Of a DNA stretch of 19,308 bases, positions 1 through 7,470 are shown piece after piece (position 1 is the first letter of the stretch; each line of letters starts with the position of its first letter). Both the position numbers and the translations under genes were made by a program. Source of the stretch: an uncultured Variovorax sp. (lineage in GTDB: Bacteria > Pseudomonadota > Gammaproteobacteria > Burkholderiales > Burkholderiaceae); assembly GCA_946478645.1 (NCBI GenBank), contig CAMLCW010000055.1, forward strand, positions 1-19,308, read 5' to 3'. The notes beneath the pieces are model-generated. The model saw nothing but the letters and a program-made list of their open reading frames with translations, ran no database searches and was not told the DNA's origin.

Positions 1-392
1 GCGTGCCCGAGCCACCGCCGCCCGCGCCGGTGGCGCAGACGCCACCGCCGCCCGCCCCTCCGGCGCCACCGGCGCCGCCGCCCGCACCGCCGGCGCCCCA
101 GACCATCGAGATCACCCAGGGCCAGACGCGCTACGTGCGAGAGCCCAAGCTGGTCTTCCCGAGCATGAGCCGGCGGCTGGGCGAATCGGGCACCACCGTC
201 GTCTCCATCTACTTCGACAGCGAAGGCTTCGCCAAGCGCGTCGAACTCTTCAAGTCGAGCGGCTTCGAGCGGCTCGACGAGGCAGCGCTCGCTGCGGCAC
301 GCACTGCGCAGGTCACGCCGTTCCGGCAGACGGGCGGCAACGCACAGACCACCTACGTGCTGCGGGCGCCCTTCTCATTCAAATTGAACTAA
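1..392 (+). CDS. tonB: TonB energy transducer, C-terminal part (5' end outside window)
   Basis: This is the C-terminal part of a TonB-family protein, the periplasm-spanning link that passes proton-motive-force energy from ExbB/ExbD to outer-membrane receptors for siderophores and haem. The visible part opens with a proline/alanine-rich stretch of about 35 residues, typical of the rigid TonB spacer. A TonB C-terminal domain follows: 'SRRLGESGTTVVSIYFDSEG', then a 'FKSSGFERLDEAALAAA' helix and a 'TPFRQ' strand, ending in FSFKLN. The N-terminal membrane anchor is not visible, so the reading frame must begin upstream. A GTG at position 3 is in frame, but I do not take it as the start. The gene is followed by exbB after 22 bases, which supports a tonB-exbB-exbD operon. 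The family call is secure; which receptors it serves is not visible. Confidence 0.9.
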   Translation, partial: VPEPPPPAPVAQTPPPPAPPAPPAPPPAPPAPQTIEITQGQTRYVREPKLVFPSMSRRLGESGTTVVSIYFDSEGFAKRVELFKSSGFERLDEAALAAARTAQVTPFRQTGGNAQTTYVLRAPFSFKLN

Positions 393-414
393 TCTTTCTC
401 TGGAGCAACTTCGT

Positions 415-1128
415 ATGGATTCCCAATTCGGCTTGATGAACGTCTGGAACCAGGGCGATTTCGTCACCAAGGCCGTCGCCGTGCTGCTGATCGGCATGTC
501 GCTCGCGTCATGGATCGTGATCATCATCAAGGCCCTCGACGTCATCAGGTACAAGCGCCTTGCCAAGCATTCGCAAGACTTCTGGCACAGCGAGGATTTC
601 GCGACCGCGCTCAACAAGCTCGGCGGCGACGACAGCAACCCGTTCCGCGCGCTGGCGCTCGAAGGCCGCGAGGCGGCTGCGCACCACCGCAACACCAAGG
701 CCCACCTGCACGACGCGCTCGACGTGAGCGACTGGATCACGCGCTCGCTGCGCAATGGCATCGACGCTTTCACGGCGCGCCTGCAGACCGGCCTCGCGAT
801 CCTGGCGTCGGTCGGCTCGACGGCACCGTTCATCGGCCTTTTCGGCACGGTATGGGGCATCTATCACGCGCTCATGAGCATCGGCTCGGCCGGCCAGGCG
901 ACCATCGACAAGGTGGCGGGCCCGATCGGCGAGGCGCTGATCATGACGGCACTGGGCCTGGCGGTGGCGATCCCCGCCGTGTTGGGCTACAACGCGCTGG
1001 TACGCGGCAACAAGTTCGTGCTGACCAAGCTCAACAGCTTCGCCCATGACCTGCACGCCTACTTCGTGACCGGTGCCCGTGTGCAGAGTGGCAGCGAGGC
1101 TGTCGTGCTTCCGCTGAAGAAGGGCTGA
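415..1128 (+). CDS. exbB: ExbB, MotA/TolQ/ExbB proton channel subunit
   Basis: Inner-membrane channel subunit that, with ExbD, uses the proton motive force to energise TonB. The 237-residue protein has the family layout: a first membrane helix near residues 17-40 (AVAVLLIGMSLASWIVIIIK), a cytoplasmic stretch, and two further helices around the motif 'GSTAPFIGLFGTVWGIYHAL' and the segment 'GEALIMTALGLAVAIPAVLGY'. A Shine-Dalgarno GGAG at 402-405 precedes the ATG by 9 bases. It lies between tonB and exbD. TolQ is the main alternative, but the tonB and exbD neighbours and the nearby hemP favour ExbB of an iron/haem uptake system. Confidence 0.94.
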   Translation: MDSQFGLMNVWNQGDFVTKAVAVLLIGMSLASWIVIIIKALDVIRYKRLAKHSQDFWHSEDFATALNKLGGDDSNPFRALALEGREAAAHHRNTKAHLHDALDVSDWITRSLRNGIDAFTARLQTGLAILASVGSTAPFIGLFGTVWGIYHALMSIGSAGQATIDKVAGPIGEALIMTALGLAVAIPAVLGYNALVRGNKFVLTKLNSFAHDLHAYFVTGARVQSGSEAVVLPLKKG

Positions 1129-1133
1129 GCACC

Positions 1134-1547
<414 letters not shown>

Positions 1548-1583
1548 TTCACGGGCGATGAGAAAAAAAATTGATCGCGGCGA

Positions 1584-1611
1584 TTGACTTATCAATGCGA
1601 ATCATTATCAT
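1584..1611 (+). promoter_or_regulatory. sigma-70-type promoter of hemP
   Basis: A -35 hexamer TTGACT at 1584-1589 and a -10 hexamer TATCAT at 1606-1611 are separated by 16 bases. They lie 31 bases upstream of the hemP ATG. The -10 element and spacer are covered by a Fur-box-like sequence, so repression by iron-loaded Fur is the natural reading. This is a sequence-only prediction. Confidence 0.7.
1591..1609 (+). promoter_or_regulatory. Fur box upstream of hemP
   Basis: The 19 bases ATCAATGCGAATCATTATC match the classical Fur consensus GATAATGATAATCATTATC at 14 of 19 positions, including all ten of the right half. The site overlaps the -10 region of the hemP promoter, the usual position for iron-dependent repression by Fur. 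The low-GC stretch stands out from its surroundings. Confidence 0.8.
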
Positions 1612-1641
1612 TCACTCATCGCTTCGATAAGGGGATTTCAG

Positions 1642-1854
1642 ATGCAAGCCAAACCGAACGCCTTCTCCGTCCTGAGCCACCCGTCTCTCGATCAATCGGG
1701 CGGCGGCCATGCGTCCGTCCAGGCGGCGCGTCCTGCACCCACGGTCGAAAGTGCAGAGCTTCTCAAGGGCGGCAAGACCGTCGGCATCATGCACAACGGC
1801 TCCCTTTATCGGCTCCAGGCCACCAAACTCGGCAAGCTGATCCTGACCAAATAA
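1642..1854 (+). CDS. hemP: HemP/HmuP haemin uptake protein
   Basis: Small (70 aa) HemP/HmuP family protein. The C-terminal half 'GIMHNGSLYRLQATKLGKLI' followed by LTK is the family signature (H-x-G-x-x-Y-x-L-x-x-T-x-x-G-K-L-I-L-T-K). The N-terminal part is low-complexity and probably disordered. In rhizobia and Burkholderia, members are linked to haem-receptor gene expression and are thought to act as regulators rather than transporters. A strong Shine-Dalgarno AAGGGGAT at 1629-1636 fixes the start. It has its own Fur-controlled promoter although it lies only 94 bases after exbD. The usual downstream TonB-dependent haem receptor is absent; a terminator follows instead, so hemP ends its transcript here. 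It probably acts on a receptor gene elsewhere (inference). Confidence 0.9.
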   Translation: MQAKPNAFSVLSHPSLDQSGGGHASVQAARPAPTVESAELLKGGKTVGIMHNGSLYRLQATKLGKLILTK

Positions 1855-1894
1855 GCAGGTTCAGCCCGCCCCTCGCGCAAGTTTCATCGTGGGG

Positions 1895-1932
1895 CGACTC
1901 GAGGAGATTCCATCTCCGAAGGGTCGTTTTTT
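1895..1932 (+). terminator. intrinsic terminator after hemP
   Basis: A two-tier hairpin: outer stem CGACTC (1895-1900) with GGGTCG (1921-1926, one G-T pair), and a perfect inner stem GGAGAT (1903-1908) with ATCTCC (1912-1917). Six T follow at 1927-1932. Its position 40 bases after the hemP stop fits the end of the tonB-exbB-exbD-hemP transcripts. Confidence 0.75.
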
Positions 1933-1989
1933 GCTAGCCAACGGTTCGCCGACTAGCCAAGCTTTTTTTCCACGCTGATGGTTCAAACA

Positions 1990-2017
1990 AAAACGCCGAC
2001 CCAAGGGTCGGCGTTTT
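1990..2017. terminator. bidirectional terminator between hemP and the GlcG/HbpS-like gene
   Basis: A 13-bp perfect stem, AAAACGCCGACCC (1990-2002) with GGGTCGGCGTTTT (2005-2017), has a minimal AA apex (in practice a slightly larger loop). It has A/T tracts on both sides, so it can work in both directions. It lies 18 bases beyond the stop of the minus-strand GlcG/HbpS-like gene, which is probably its main client. Confidence 0.85.
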
Positions 2018-2035
2018 GCTTGGCCCGCGAGGTTC

Positions 2036-2443
2036 TCAGAGGCCGAGTGCCGCGATGCCGGCCTTGGCGATCTGCGCATCCTCGTTCGACTTCACGCCGC
2101 TCACGCCGACGGCGCCGATCACCTCGCCGTCCTTCACGATCGGCACGCCGCCTTCGAGCAGGCCCTGCACCGCGGGTGCGGTGAGGAAGGCATGGCGGCC
2201 GCCGTTGATGATGTCTTCGTAGACCTTGCTTTCGCGGCGTCCCATGGCGGCCGTGTGGGCCTTGGCCGGTGCGATGTGCGACGAGAGCGCCGCCGCGCCG
2301 TCGAGACGCTGCAGCCAGAGCAGGTTGCCCGCGTCGTCCGAAATGGCGATGGTGACGGCCCAGTTGTTCTTGAGCGCTTCGGCTTCGGCGGCGGCCGCGA
2401 TGGCCTTGACGTCTGCGAGTTCGAGGAAGGACTTGGTCTTCAT
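2036..2443 (-). CDS. GlcG/HbpS family (DUF336) protein, possibly haem-binding
   Basis: A 135-residue single-domain protein of the GlcG/HbpS (DUF336) family. The family signature is near the C-terminus, 'GGVPIVKDGEVIGAVGVSG' at about residues 98-116, preceded by 'AKAHTAA' and the segment 'ISDDAGNLLWLQRLDGA'. Known members include GlcG of the glycolate locus (function unclear) and Streptomyces HbpS, a haem-binding sensor and scavenger. There is no obvious secretion signal, so a cytoplasmic location is likely. The ATG at 2443 begins the conserved MKTKSFLEL sequence. The same frame stays open far upstream, but that part is antisense to the next gene and is not coding. No strong Shine-Dalgarno is visible. 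The closeness to hemP makes a haem role attractive but unproven. Confidence 0.85.
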   Translation of the reverse strand: MKTKSFLELADVKAIAAAAEAEALKNNWAVTIAISDDAGNLLWLQRLDGAAALSSHIAPAKAHTAAMGRRESKVYEDIINGGRHAFLTAPAVQGLLEGGVPIVKDGEVIGAVGVSGVKSNEDAQIAKAGIAALGL

Positions 2444-2536
2444 GATGAGGTCGGGTTGCGTAAAACCCCAAAGCATAACGGCCAATACCCGCTGCGCAGG
2501 CCACGGCCTTAGGACCATCGGCCGTACGGTCTTTTT

Positions 2537-2565
2537 TTGAACCCCCTCTTGCAGCCACCTAGAAT
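2537..2565 (+). promoter_or_regulatory. sigma-70-type promoter of the YccA-like gene
   Basis: TTGAAC at 2537-2542 and TAGAAT at 2560-2565 are spaced by exactly 17 bases, 43 bases upstream of the start codon at 2609. Both hexamers are good matches to the vegetative consensus. A run of seven T (2532-2538) overlaps the -35 element. Confidence 0.7.
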
Positions 2566-2608
2566 GCGCCCAACTGCGTGCTTGCAGTAACCCAAAGGAG
2601 CTACGGCC

Positions 2609-3310
2609 ATGAACGACCGCGTGACGACCCTCGACAATTCCACCGGCTACGGCCAGGTGCTGCCGCAGGCTGAACGCCAACGCGTCCTGCGCAACACCTA
2701 CTGGCTGCTCGCACTGAGCCTGCTGCCCACGGTGCTGGGCGCCTGGATCGGGGTGAGCACGGGCCTCACGCGCTCGCTCACGGGCGGGCTCGGCCTGATC
2801 GTCTTCCTCGGCGGCGCCTTCGGCTTCATGTTCGCCATCGAGAAGACCAAGAACTCCGCGGCCGGCGTGCCGGTGCTGCTGGCCTTCACCTTCTTCATGG
2901 GCCTGATGCTGTCGCGCCTGATCGCGATCGTGCTGGGCTTCAAGAACGGCCCCGAACTCGTCATGACCGCATTCGGCGGCACGGCCGGCGTGTTCTTCGT
3001 GATGGCGTCGCTGGCCACGGTGATCAAGCGCGACCTCTCGGGCATGGGCAAGTGGCTCTTCGTCGGCGCGATGGTGCTGCTGGTGGGCTCGGTCATCAAC
3101 GTGTTCGTCGGTTCGTCGGCCGGCATGATGGCGATCTCGGTGGCCGCCATCGGCATCTTCTCGGCCTTCATGCTCTATGACCTGAAGCAGATCATGGACG
3201 GCGGCGAGACCAACTACATCAGCGCCACGCTCGCGCTCTACCTCGACCTGTTCAACGTGTTCCAGAGCCTGCTGGCGCTGCTGGGCATCGCTGGCGGCGA
3301 GCGCGACTGA
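2609..3310 (+). CDS. Bax inhibitor-1/YccA family integral membrane protein
   Basis: A 233-residue polytopic inner-membrane protein of the Bax-inhibitor-1/YccA family. After a hydrophilic N-terminus of about 30 residues there are roughly seven hydrophobic segments, beginning 'TYWLLALSLLPTVLGAWIGV' and ending in 'NVFQSLLALLGIAGG'. The motif 'SAFMLYDLKQIMDGGETNYI' near the C-terminus, with its acidic residues before the last helix, is characteristic. E. coli YccA modulates the FtsH protease, and related proteins can act as pH-sensitive calcium leak channels; which role applies here cannot be read from the sequence. A strong Shine-Dalgarno AAAGGAG at 2594-2600 fixes the start. It is a single-gene transcript with its own promoter and terminator. 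Confidence 0.92.
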   Translation: MNDRVTTLDNSTGYGQVLPQAERQRVLRNTYWLLALSLLPTVLGAWIGVSTGLTRSLTGGLGLIVFLGGAFGFMFAIEKTKNSAAGVPVLLAFTFFMGLMLSRLIAIVLGFKNGPELVMTAFGGTAGVFFVMASLATVIKRDLSGMGKWLFVGAMVLLVGSVINVFVGSSAGMMAISVAAIGIFSAFMLYDLKQIMDGGETNYISATLALYLDLFNVFQSLLALLGIAGGERD

Positions 3311-3357
3311 AGAAGAGACCGGAAGCCGGCGCACGGCCAGTGCGCCGCCTCCAACGC

Positions 3358-3382
3358 AAAGGGCCCGCAAGGGCCCTTTTTT
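3358..3382. terminator. intrinsic terminator between the YccA-like gene and rlmD
   Basis: Stem AAAGGGCCC (3358-3366) with GGGCCCTTT (3371-3379), closed by a GCAA tetraloop. A run of six T (3377-3382) gives a strong + strand terminator. The T run touches the TGA stop codon of the minus-strand rlmD gene (3384-3382). On the minus strand the T tract is shorter, so it is weaker in that direction. Confidence 0.88.
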
Positions 3383-4833
3383 CATGCCAGGTCGAACACC
3401 GCGATCGACTCGACGTGGGCGGTGTGCGGGAACATGTTCACCACCCCCGCAAAGCTGCAGCGATAGCCCGCCTGGTGCACGAGCAGCCCGGCATCGCGCG
3501 CCAGTGTGGACGGATTGCAGCTCACATAGACGATGCGCTTGGGCGGCATCCAGCCGTCGGTGCGCAGCTCGGGCTGCTGGTGCAGGTCGGCCATGGCCTT
3601 GGCCAGCGCGAAAGCGCCCTCGCGCGGCGGATCGACCAGCCACTTGTCGGCACGGCCGTCGGCCACCAGCATCGCCGGCGTCATCTCGAAGAGATTGCGT
3701 GCAACGAAACGGGTCGGCGACAGCGCCCGCCTCGCAGCGGTGGCCGGCTGGTTCCGGCTGAAATTGGCGCCTGCGCGGGCCACCAGCGTGTCGCTGCCTT
3801 CGATGCCCAGCACCTCGCGTGCGCGGCTGGCCAGCGGCAGCGTGAAGTTGCCGAGCCCGCAGAACCAGTCGATCACGCGCTCGTCGGGCTGCACGTCGAG
3901 AAGCCGGAGCGCCCTGCCGACCAGCGCGCGGTTGATGTGCGGATTGACCTGCGTGAAGTCGGTCGGCTTGAAAGGCATCGTGACGCCGAACTCAGGCAGC
4001 TCGTACGACAGCGGCATGCCCTCGCTCTCCTCGAGCAGCTTCACCGTGTCGGGGCCCTTGGACTGCAACCACCACTGCACGCCTGCGTGCTTGGCGGCAA
4101 AGGCCTTCAGGCGGTCGATATCGCCCCTGGACAGCGGCTCGAGGTGGCGAAGCACGAGCGCGATGGTGCCGAGCGCCGTGCTGCCTGGCGCATCGCCGCA
4201 GGCGAGCTCGATCTGGGGACAGGTGTCGCGCGCATCGAGCGAGGCGATCAGCGCGCGCAACGGCATCAGCATCGCGCTGACGGTCTTCGGCAGCACCGGG
4301 CACACCTGCATGTCGGCCAGGTAGCGGCTCTTGCGCTCGTGGAAGCCGATGAGCACGGTGCCCTTCTTGACCACATGGCGTACCGACAGCCGCGCGCGGT
4401 AGCGGTAGTGCCATGCGGGGCCTTCCATGGGCCGCAGCACGTTCTCGGGCCGGACCTTGCCGAGGTGCCACAGGTTGTCCTCGAGGGCGCGCTGCTTGAC
4501 CGCGACCTGCGCGGCCGCATCCAGGTGCTGCATCTTGCAGCCGCCGCATGCGCCGGTGTGCAGCCCGAAGTGCGGACAGCCGGGACGCACGCGCTGGGAC
4601 GACTCGCGCCGGATGGCCGTGACCGTGCCCTGCTCCCAGTTGTTCTTGCGCCGGTGCACGTTGAACTGCACCTCCTCGAACGGCAGCGCGCCTTCGATGA
4701 AGACGACCATGCCTTCTGCGTTGTGCGCCACGCCCTGCGCATCGAGGTCGAGCGATTCGACCGCGAGCCATTCGCCGGCGGCGGTCGCGGGGGGGTTGGT
4801 GGGGACTTTCTTTTCTTCGGTGGATTCCGTCAT
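3382..4833 (-). CDS. rlmD: 23S rRNA (uracil(1939)-C(5))-methyltransferase RlmD
   Basis: SAM-dependent RNA methyltransferase (RumA/RlmD family) that makes 5-methyluridine in 23S rRNA. The 483 residues follow the family layout: an N-terminal TRAM-like beta domain (residues ~20-75), four cysteines that fit the 4Fe-4S site (C86, C96, C99, C178, in '[19 protein letters not shown]' and 'MQVCPVLP'), and a Rossmann methyltransferase domain with '[16 protein letters not shown]'. The segment '[10 protein letters not shown]' and the catalytic-cysteine motif '[12 protein letters not shown]' (C439) follow. The related RlmC and TrmA are less likely given the length and the cysteine cluster. It follows nlpD by 71 bases on the same strand and may be the last gene of the surE-pcm-nlpD transcript. 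The region ahead of the ATG has only a GGGGG tract as ribosome-binding site. Confidence 0.93.
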   Translation of the reverse strand: MTESTEEKKVPTNPPATAAGEWLAVESLDLDAQGVAHNAEGMVVFIEGALPFEEVQFNVHRRKNNWEQGTVTAIRRESSQRVRPGCPHFGLHTGACGGCKMQHLDAAAQVAVKQRALEDNLWHLGKVRPENVLRPMEGPAWHYRYRARLSVRHVVKKGTVLIGFHERKSRYLADMQVCPVLPKTVSAMLMPLRALIASLDARDTCPQIELACGDAPGSTALGTIALVLRHLEPLSRGDIDRLKAFAAKHAGVQWWLQSKGPDTVKLLEESEGMPLSYELPEFGVTMPFKPTDFTQVNPHINRALVGRALRLLDVQPDERVIDWFCGLGNFTLPLASRAREVLGIEGSDTLVARAGANFSRNQPATAARRALSPTRFVARNLFEMTPAMLVADGRADKWLVDPPREGAFALAKAMADLHQQPELRTDGWMPPKRIVYVSCNPSTLARDAGLLVHQAGYRCSFAGVVNMFPHTAHVESIAVFDLA

Positions 4834-4904
4834 CCCCCGATTGTCTCAGCCGCCGGGGCGGCCTTCGGCAAGGCGCGCAGAGAAGCGCGCTGCCGCGTCG
4901 GCCG

Positions 4905-5789
4905 CTATCTTTGCGGCAGGTAGCGCGCCGGATCGACGGGCTTGCCCTGCCGCCGGATTTCGAAGTGCAGCTTCACGCGGTCGGCGTCGCTGTTGCCCAT
5001 CTCGGCGATCTTCTGGCCCTTCTGCACCGACTGGTCTTCCTTCACGAGCAGCGTCTGGTTGTGCGCATACGCCGTGAGGTAGGTGTTGTTGTGCTTGAGG
5101 ATGATCAGATTTCCGTAGCCGCGCAGGCCCGCGCCGGCGTAGACCACGCGGCCATCCGCCGCGGCAAGCACCGCATCGCCGGCCTTGCCGCCGATGTCGA
5201 AGCCCTTGTTCTTCGCGTCGTCGAACCCGGCGATCAGCGTGCCGTGGGCCGGCCAGATCCAGGCGATGTCCTCGTCGCCGGAACTGGCCGATGGCGTCGA
5301 GGGCGATGCGGTCACCGGCGGCTTGCCGACCGGGGCGCTCGCGGGGGCCGCGGGCGCGAGGGCCGACGGCGGCAGCACGGGCTTGGTCACGACGCCGTCG
5401 CTCGGCGCTGCCGCCATGGTGCTGGTCGGTCCCACCGGCGGAACCACGCGCAGCACCTGGCCGACTTCGATCAGGTCGGGGTTGTCGAGGTTGTTCCAGC
5501 GCGCGATGTTCTGCCAGGTCTGGCCGGTCTCGTTGGCGATGCGGCGGATCGTGTCGCCCGGCCGCACGGCGTAGTAGCCCGGCTTGCCGTAGTTCTCGAT
5601 GCCCGGCAGCGGCTTGCCCGAGGGATCGGTGGTGAAGAGCGGGCCTCCGGGTGCCGCAGCGGGACCGCGCGACATCGTGCCTCGATCTTCGACCGGTGCC
5701 GGTCCGCGCGGCGCGGCGCATCCTGCGATCACGAGCACAACGGCCAACGTGACACCAGCGCACCAACTCCGATTGCCAAAACCCTGCAT
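4905..5789 (-). CDS. nlpD: NlpD-type lipoprotein: LysM plus degenerate M23/LytM domain
   Basis: Envelope lipoprotein of the NlpD family; in E. coli NlpD activates the amidase AmiC for septal peptidoglycan splitting. The 294-residue protein has a signal peptide ending in the lipobox VIAGC (Cys24), a LysM peptidoglycan-binding domain at ~73-116, an Ala/Pro-rich linker, and an M23 (LytM) domain at ~178-291. The zinc ligands are incomplete: the usual H-x3-D is NKGFD (N194, D198) and the usual H-x-H is KLH (K273, H275). This matches the catalytically inactive activator type. I chose the ATG at 5789 because AAGGAA (5796-5801) lies six bases ahead; an in-frame TTG at 5804 overlaps the pcm stop and lacks such a site. 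It sits 11 bases after pcm. Confidence 0.92.
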   Translation of the reverse strand: MQGFGNRSWCAGVTLAVVLVIAGCAAPRGPAPVEDRGTMSRGPAAAPGGPLFTTDPSGKPLPGIENYGKPGYYAVRPGDTIRRIANETGQTWQNIARWNNLDNPDLIEVGQVLRVVPPVGPTSTMAAAPSDGVVTKPVLPPSALAPAAPASAPVGKPPVTASPSTPSASSGDEDIAWIWPAHGTLIAGFDDAKNKGFDIGGKAGDAVLAAADGRVVYAGAGLRGYGNLIILKHNNTYLTAYAHNQTLLVKEDQSVQKGQKIAEMGNSDADRVKLHFEIRRQGKPVDPARYLPQR

Positions 5790-5800
5790 TTGTTGTTCCT

Positions 5801-6574
5801 TCAAGCGATGCCCGATTTTAGGGGGACAAAGTGAACCGCCTCAAGAATGCGGCGCTCGAGCCCGCGGGCGGTCTTGTCGATGACGACGAGTGCCTGTCCG
5901 CCGCTCGCCGACTGCGTGGGTGCGACGATGCGGCCGCCGACCGCCAGCTGGTCGACCCAGGCCTGCGGCACGGCCTCGCCGCCCGCGGCGGCGATGATGC
6001 CTGCATAGGGCGCGCCCTTGGGGTAGCCGACCATGCCGTCGCCGAGGATCAGGTGCACCGTCGCGAGCCGGAAGTGCCGCAGGTTCGCGCGCGCGCGCTC
6101 GTGCAGCCCGCGCAGCCGCTCGATGCTGTACACCTCGGTGGCCACGTGGTTCAGCACGGCGGCCTGGTAGCCGCAGCCGGTGCCGATCTCGAGCACGCGG
6201 CCGAGCTTGTCCTGCGGCTTGCCGACCAGCGCCGGAGCACCGAGCAGAAGCTCGATCATGCGCGCCACCACGCTCGGCTTCGAGATCGTCTGCCCCAGTC
6301 CGATCGGCAGGCTCGTGTCTTCGTAGGCCTGGTTGACCAGCGCGCTGTCGACGAAGCGGTGGCGATCGACCGCACCGAGCGCGCGCAGCACGCGCGCATC
6401 GGCGATGCCCTGGGCGGCGAGCTTCTGCACCATGCGCGCACGCACGGCGTCGGAGGCCATCGAGGGCGTGCTCGGCACCAGCGGCCTGGCAGGCACGGCC
6501 GGCATGCGCCCGCGCGTGGCGGCCGATGCGGTGGGGGTCAGGCGAACCGGGAATCCAGGCCGTTGCGTGGCCAT
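5801..6574 (-). CDS. pcm: Protein-L-isoaspartate O-methyltransferase
   Basis: Repairs proteins by methylating L-isoaspartyl residues that arise from aged Asp/Asn, using SAM. The 257-residue product contains the expected helix 'DRHRFVDSALVNQAYEDTSL' with 'PIGLGQTISKPSVVARMIELL', the SAM-binding motif 'VLEIGTGCGYQAAVL' (~residues 127-141) and 'ILGDGMVGYPKGAPYAGIIA'. About 40 residues at the N-terminus are Ala/Pro-rich and not part of the domain. The ATG at 6574 is only two bases after the surE stop, which argues for coupling and for this start; an in-frame ATG at MASDAVRARM is an alternative. The surE-pcm-nlpD order is a common proteobacterial arrangement. Confidence 0.93.
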   Translation of the reverse strand: MATQRPGFPVRLTPTASAATRGRMPAVPARPLVPSTPSMASDAVRARMVQKLAAQGIADARVLRALGAVDRHRFVDSALVNQAYEDTSLPIGLGQTISKPSVVARMIELLLGAPALVGKPQDKLGRVLEIGTGCGYQAAVLNHVATEVYSIERLRGLHERARANLRHFRLATVHLILGDGMVGYPKGAPYAGIIAAAGGEAVPQAWVDQLAVGGRIVAPTQSASGGQALVVIDKTARGLERRILEAVHFVPLKSGIA

Positions 6575-6576
6575 GC

Positions 6577-7335
6577 TCAATTGCCCAGGCGGGCCACCGT
6601 GTCGCGCCACTGTCCCAGGTTGGCGTGATCGGTCAGGTCGATCTGCAGCGGCGTGAGTGCGACGTGCCCCTCGGCCGTGGCATGGAAGTCCGTGCCTTCG
6701 CCGCTGTCCTTGGCGCCGCCGGCACCTGCGATCCAGTACATGGTCTCGCCGCGCGGGCTTTCTTGCGTGATGACTTTTTCCGCCGCATGGCGCCGCCCGA
6801 GGCGGCAGACCTTGATCGGCTTGAGTTCGTCGAGCGGACGGTTCGGCACGTTCACGTTGAGCAGGAACGCGCCCTGCTTCACCATGCGTTCGCGCTCGAT
6901 CCGCTGCACCAGGCGGCGCGCCACCTGCGCGGCCGCATCGACGTGCGCCCAGCCCTTCTCGATCTGCGAGAAGGCAATGGCGGGAATGCCGAACAGGTAG
7001 GCCTCCATCGCGGCGCCGACGGTGCCCGAATAGATCGTGTCGTCGCCCATGTTGGCGCCATTGTTGATGCCGGACACGACGAGATCAGGCCGGTAGCCGA
7101 GCAGGCCCTTGAGCGCGATGTGCACGCAGTCGGCCGGCGTGCCGGTCACGTAGCGGAATCCGTTGTGCGCCTTGTGCACGTAGAGGGGCGCGGCAAGCGT
7201 CAGCGCGTTCGACTTGGCGCTGTTGTTGTGCTCGGGGGCCACCACCTCGACCTCGGCGATGTCCTTGAGCGCATCGTGCAATGCGACGATGCCCGGGGCC
7301 TGAAAACCATCGTCGTTGGAAATGAGTATCTTCAT
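6577..7335 (-). CDS. surE: 5'/3'-nucleotidase SurE
   Basis: Metal-dependent 5'(3')-nucleotidase and exopolyphosphatase involved in stress survival. The 252-residue length is typical. The N-terminus MKILISNDDGFQAPGI carries the two metal-binding aspartates (D8, D9), and the downstream 'VVSGINNGANMGDDTIYSGT' (from residue 86) gives the conserved Asn/Gly-rich active-site loop. Ser39 in 'APEHNNSAKSN' is the third expected ligand. The ATG at 7335 is chosen because it begins exactly at the conserved MKILISNDDG; the frame stays open upstream but with no conserved sequence. No strong Shine-Dalgarno is visible. First gene of the surE-pcm-nlpD-rlmD run. Confidence 0.95.
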   Translation of the reverse strand: MKILISNDDGFQAPGIVALHDALKDIAEVEVVAPEHNNSAKSNALTLAAPLYVHKAHNGFRYVTGTPADCVHIALKGLLGYRPDLVVSGINNGANMGDDTIYSGTVGAAMEAYLFGIPAIAFSQIEKGWAHVDAAAQVARRLVQRIERERMVKQGAFLLNVNVPNRPLDELKPIKVCRLGRRHAAEKVITQESPRGETMYWIAGAGGAKDSGEGTDFHATAEGHVALTPLQIDLTDHANLGQWRDTVARLGN

Positions 7336-7470
7336 GGTGCTTTTCGGTGCCTGGATTGTAGGCGGCGGGTGCGTCGCAGCAGGGACAAGGGTGTCCTGCC
7401 GCGCCACCTATCATCGTCGCGCATCATTTGCGACACACGACCGACTGATTCATAGAAGGAGACCCCGAGC

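Noticed and set aside
20..110. Proline-codon repeats at the window start as a tandem repeat element
   Set aside because: They encode the normal Pro-rich spacer of TonB and are in frame with it.
2444..3643. Upstream extension (to 535 aa) of the GlcG/HbpS-like frame on the minus strand
   Set aside because: The extra residues are antisense to the YccA-like gene, low in complexity and rich in His/Arg/Glu. The conserved domain starts at the ATG at 2443.
3340..4923. A 527-codon open frame on the + strand antisense to rlmD
   Set aside because: Composition is Arg/His/Ala/Gln-rich and no motif is recognisable, while rlmD on the minus strand has all family motifs.
5790..5804. TTG at 5804 as the nlpD start
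   Set aside because: It overlaps the pcm stop and has no ribosome-binding site of its own, whereas ATG at 5789 has AAGGAA at ideal spacing.
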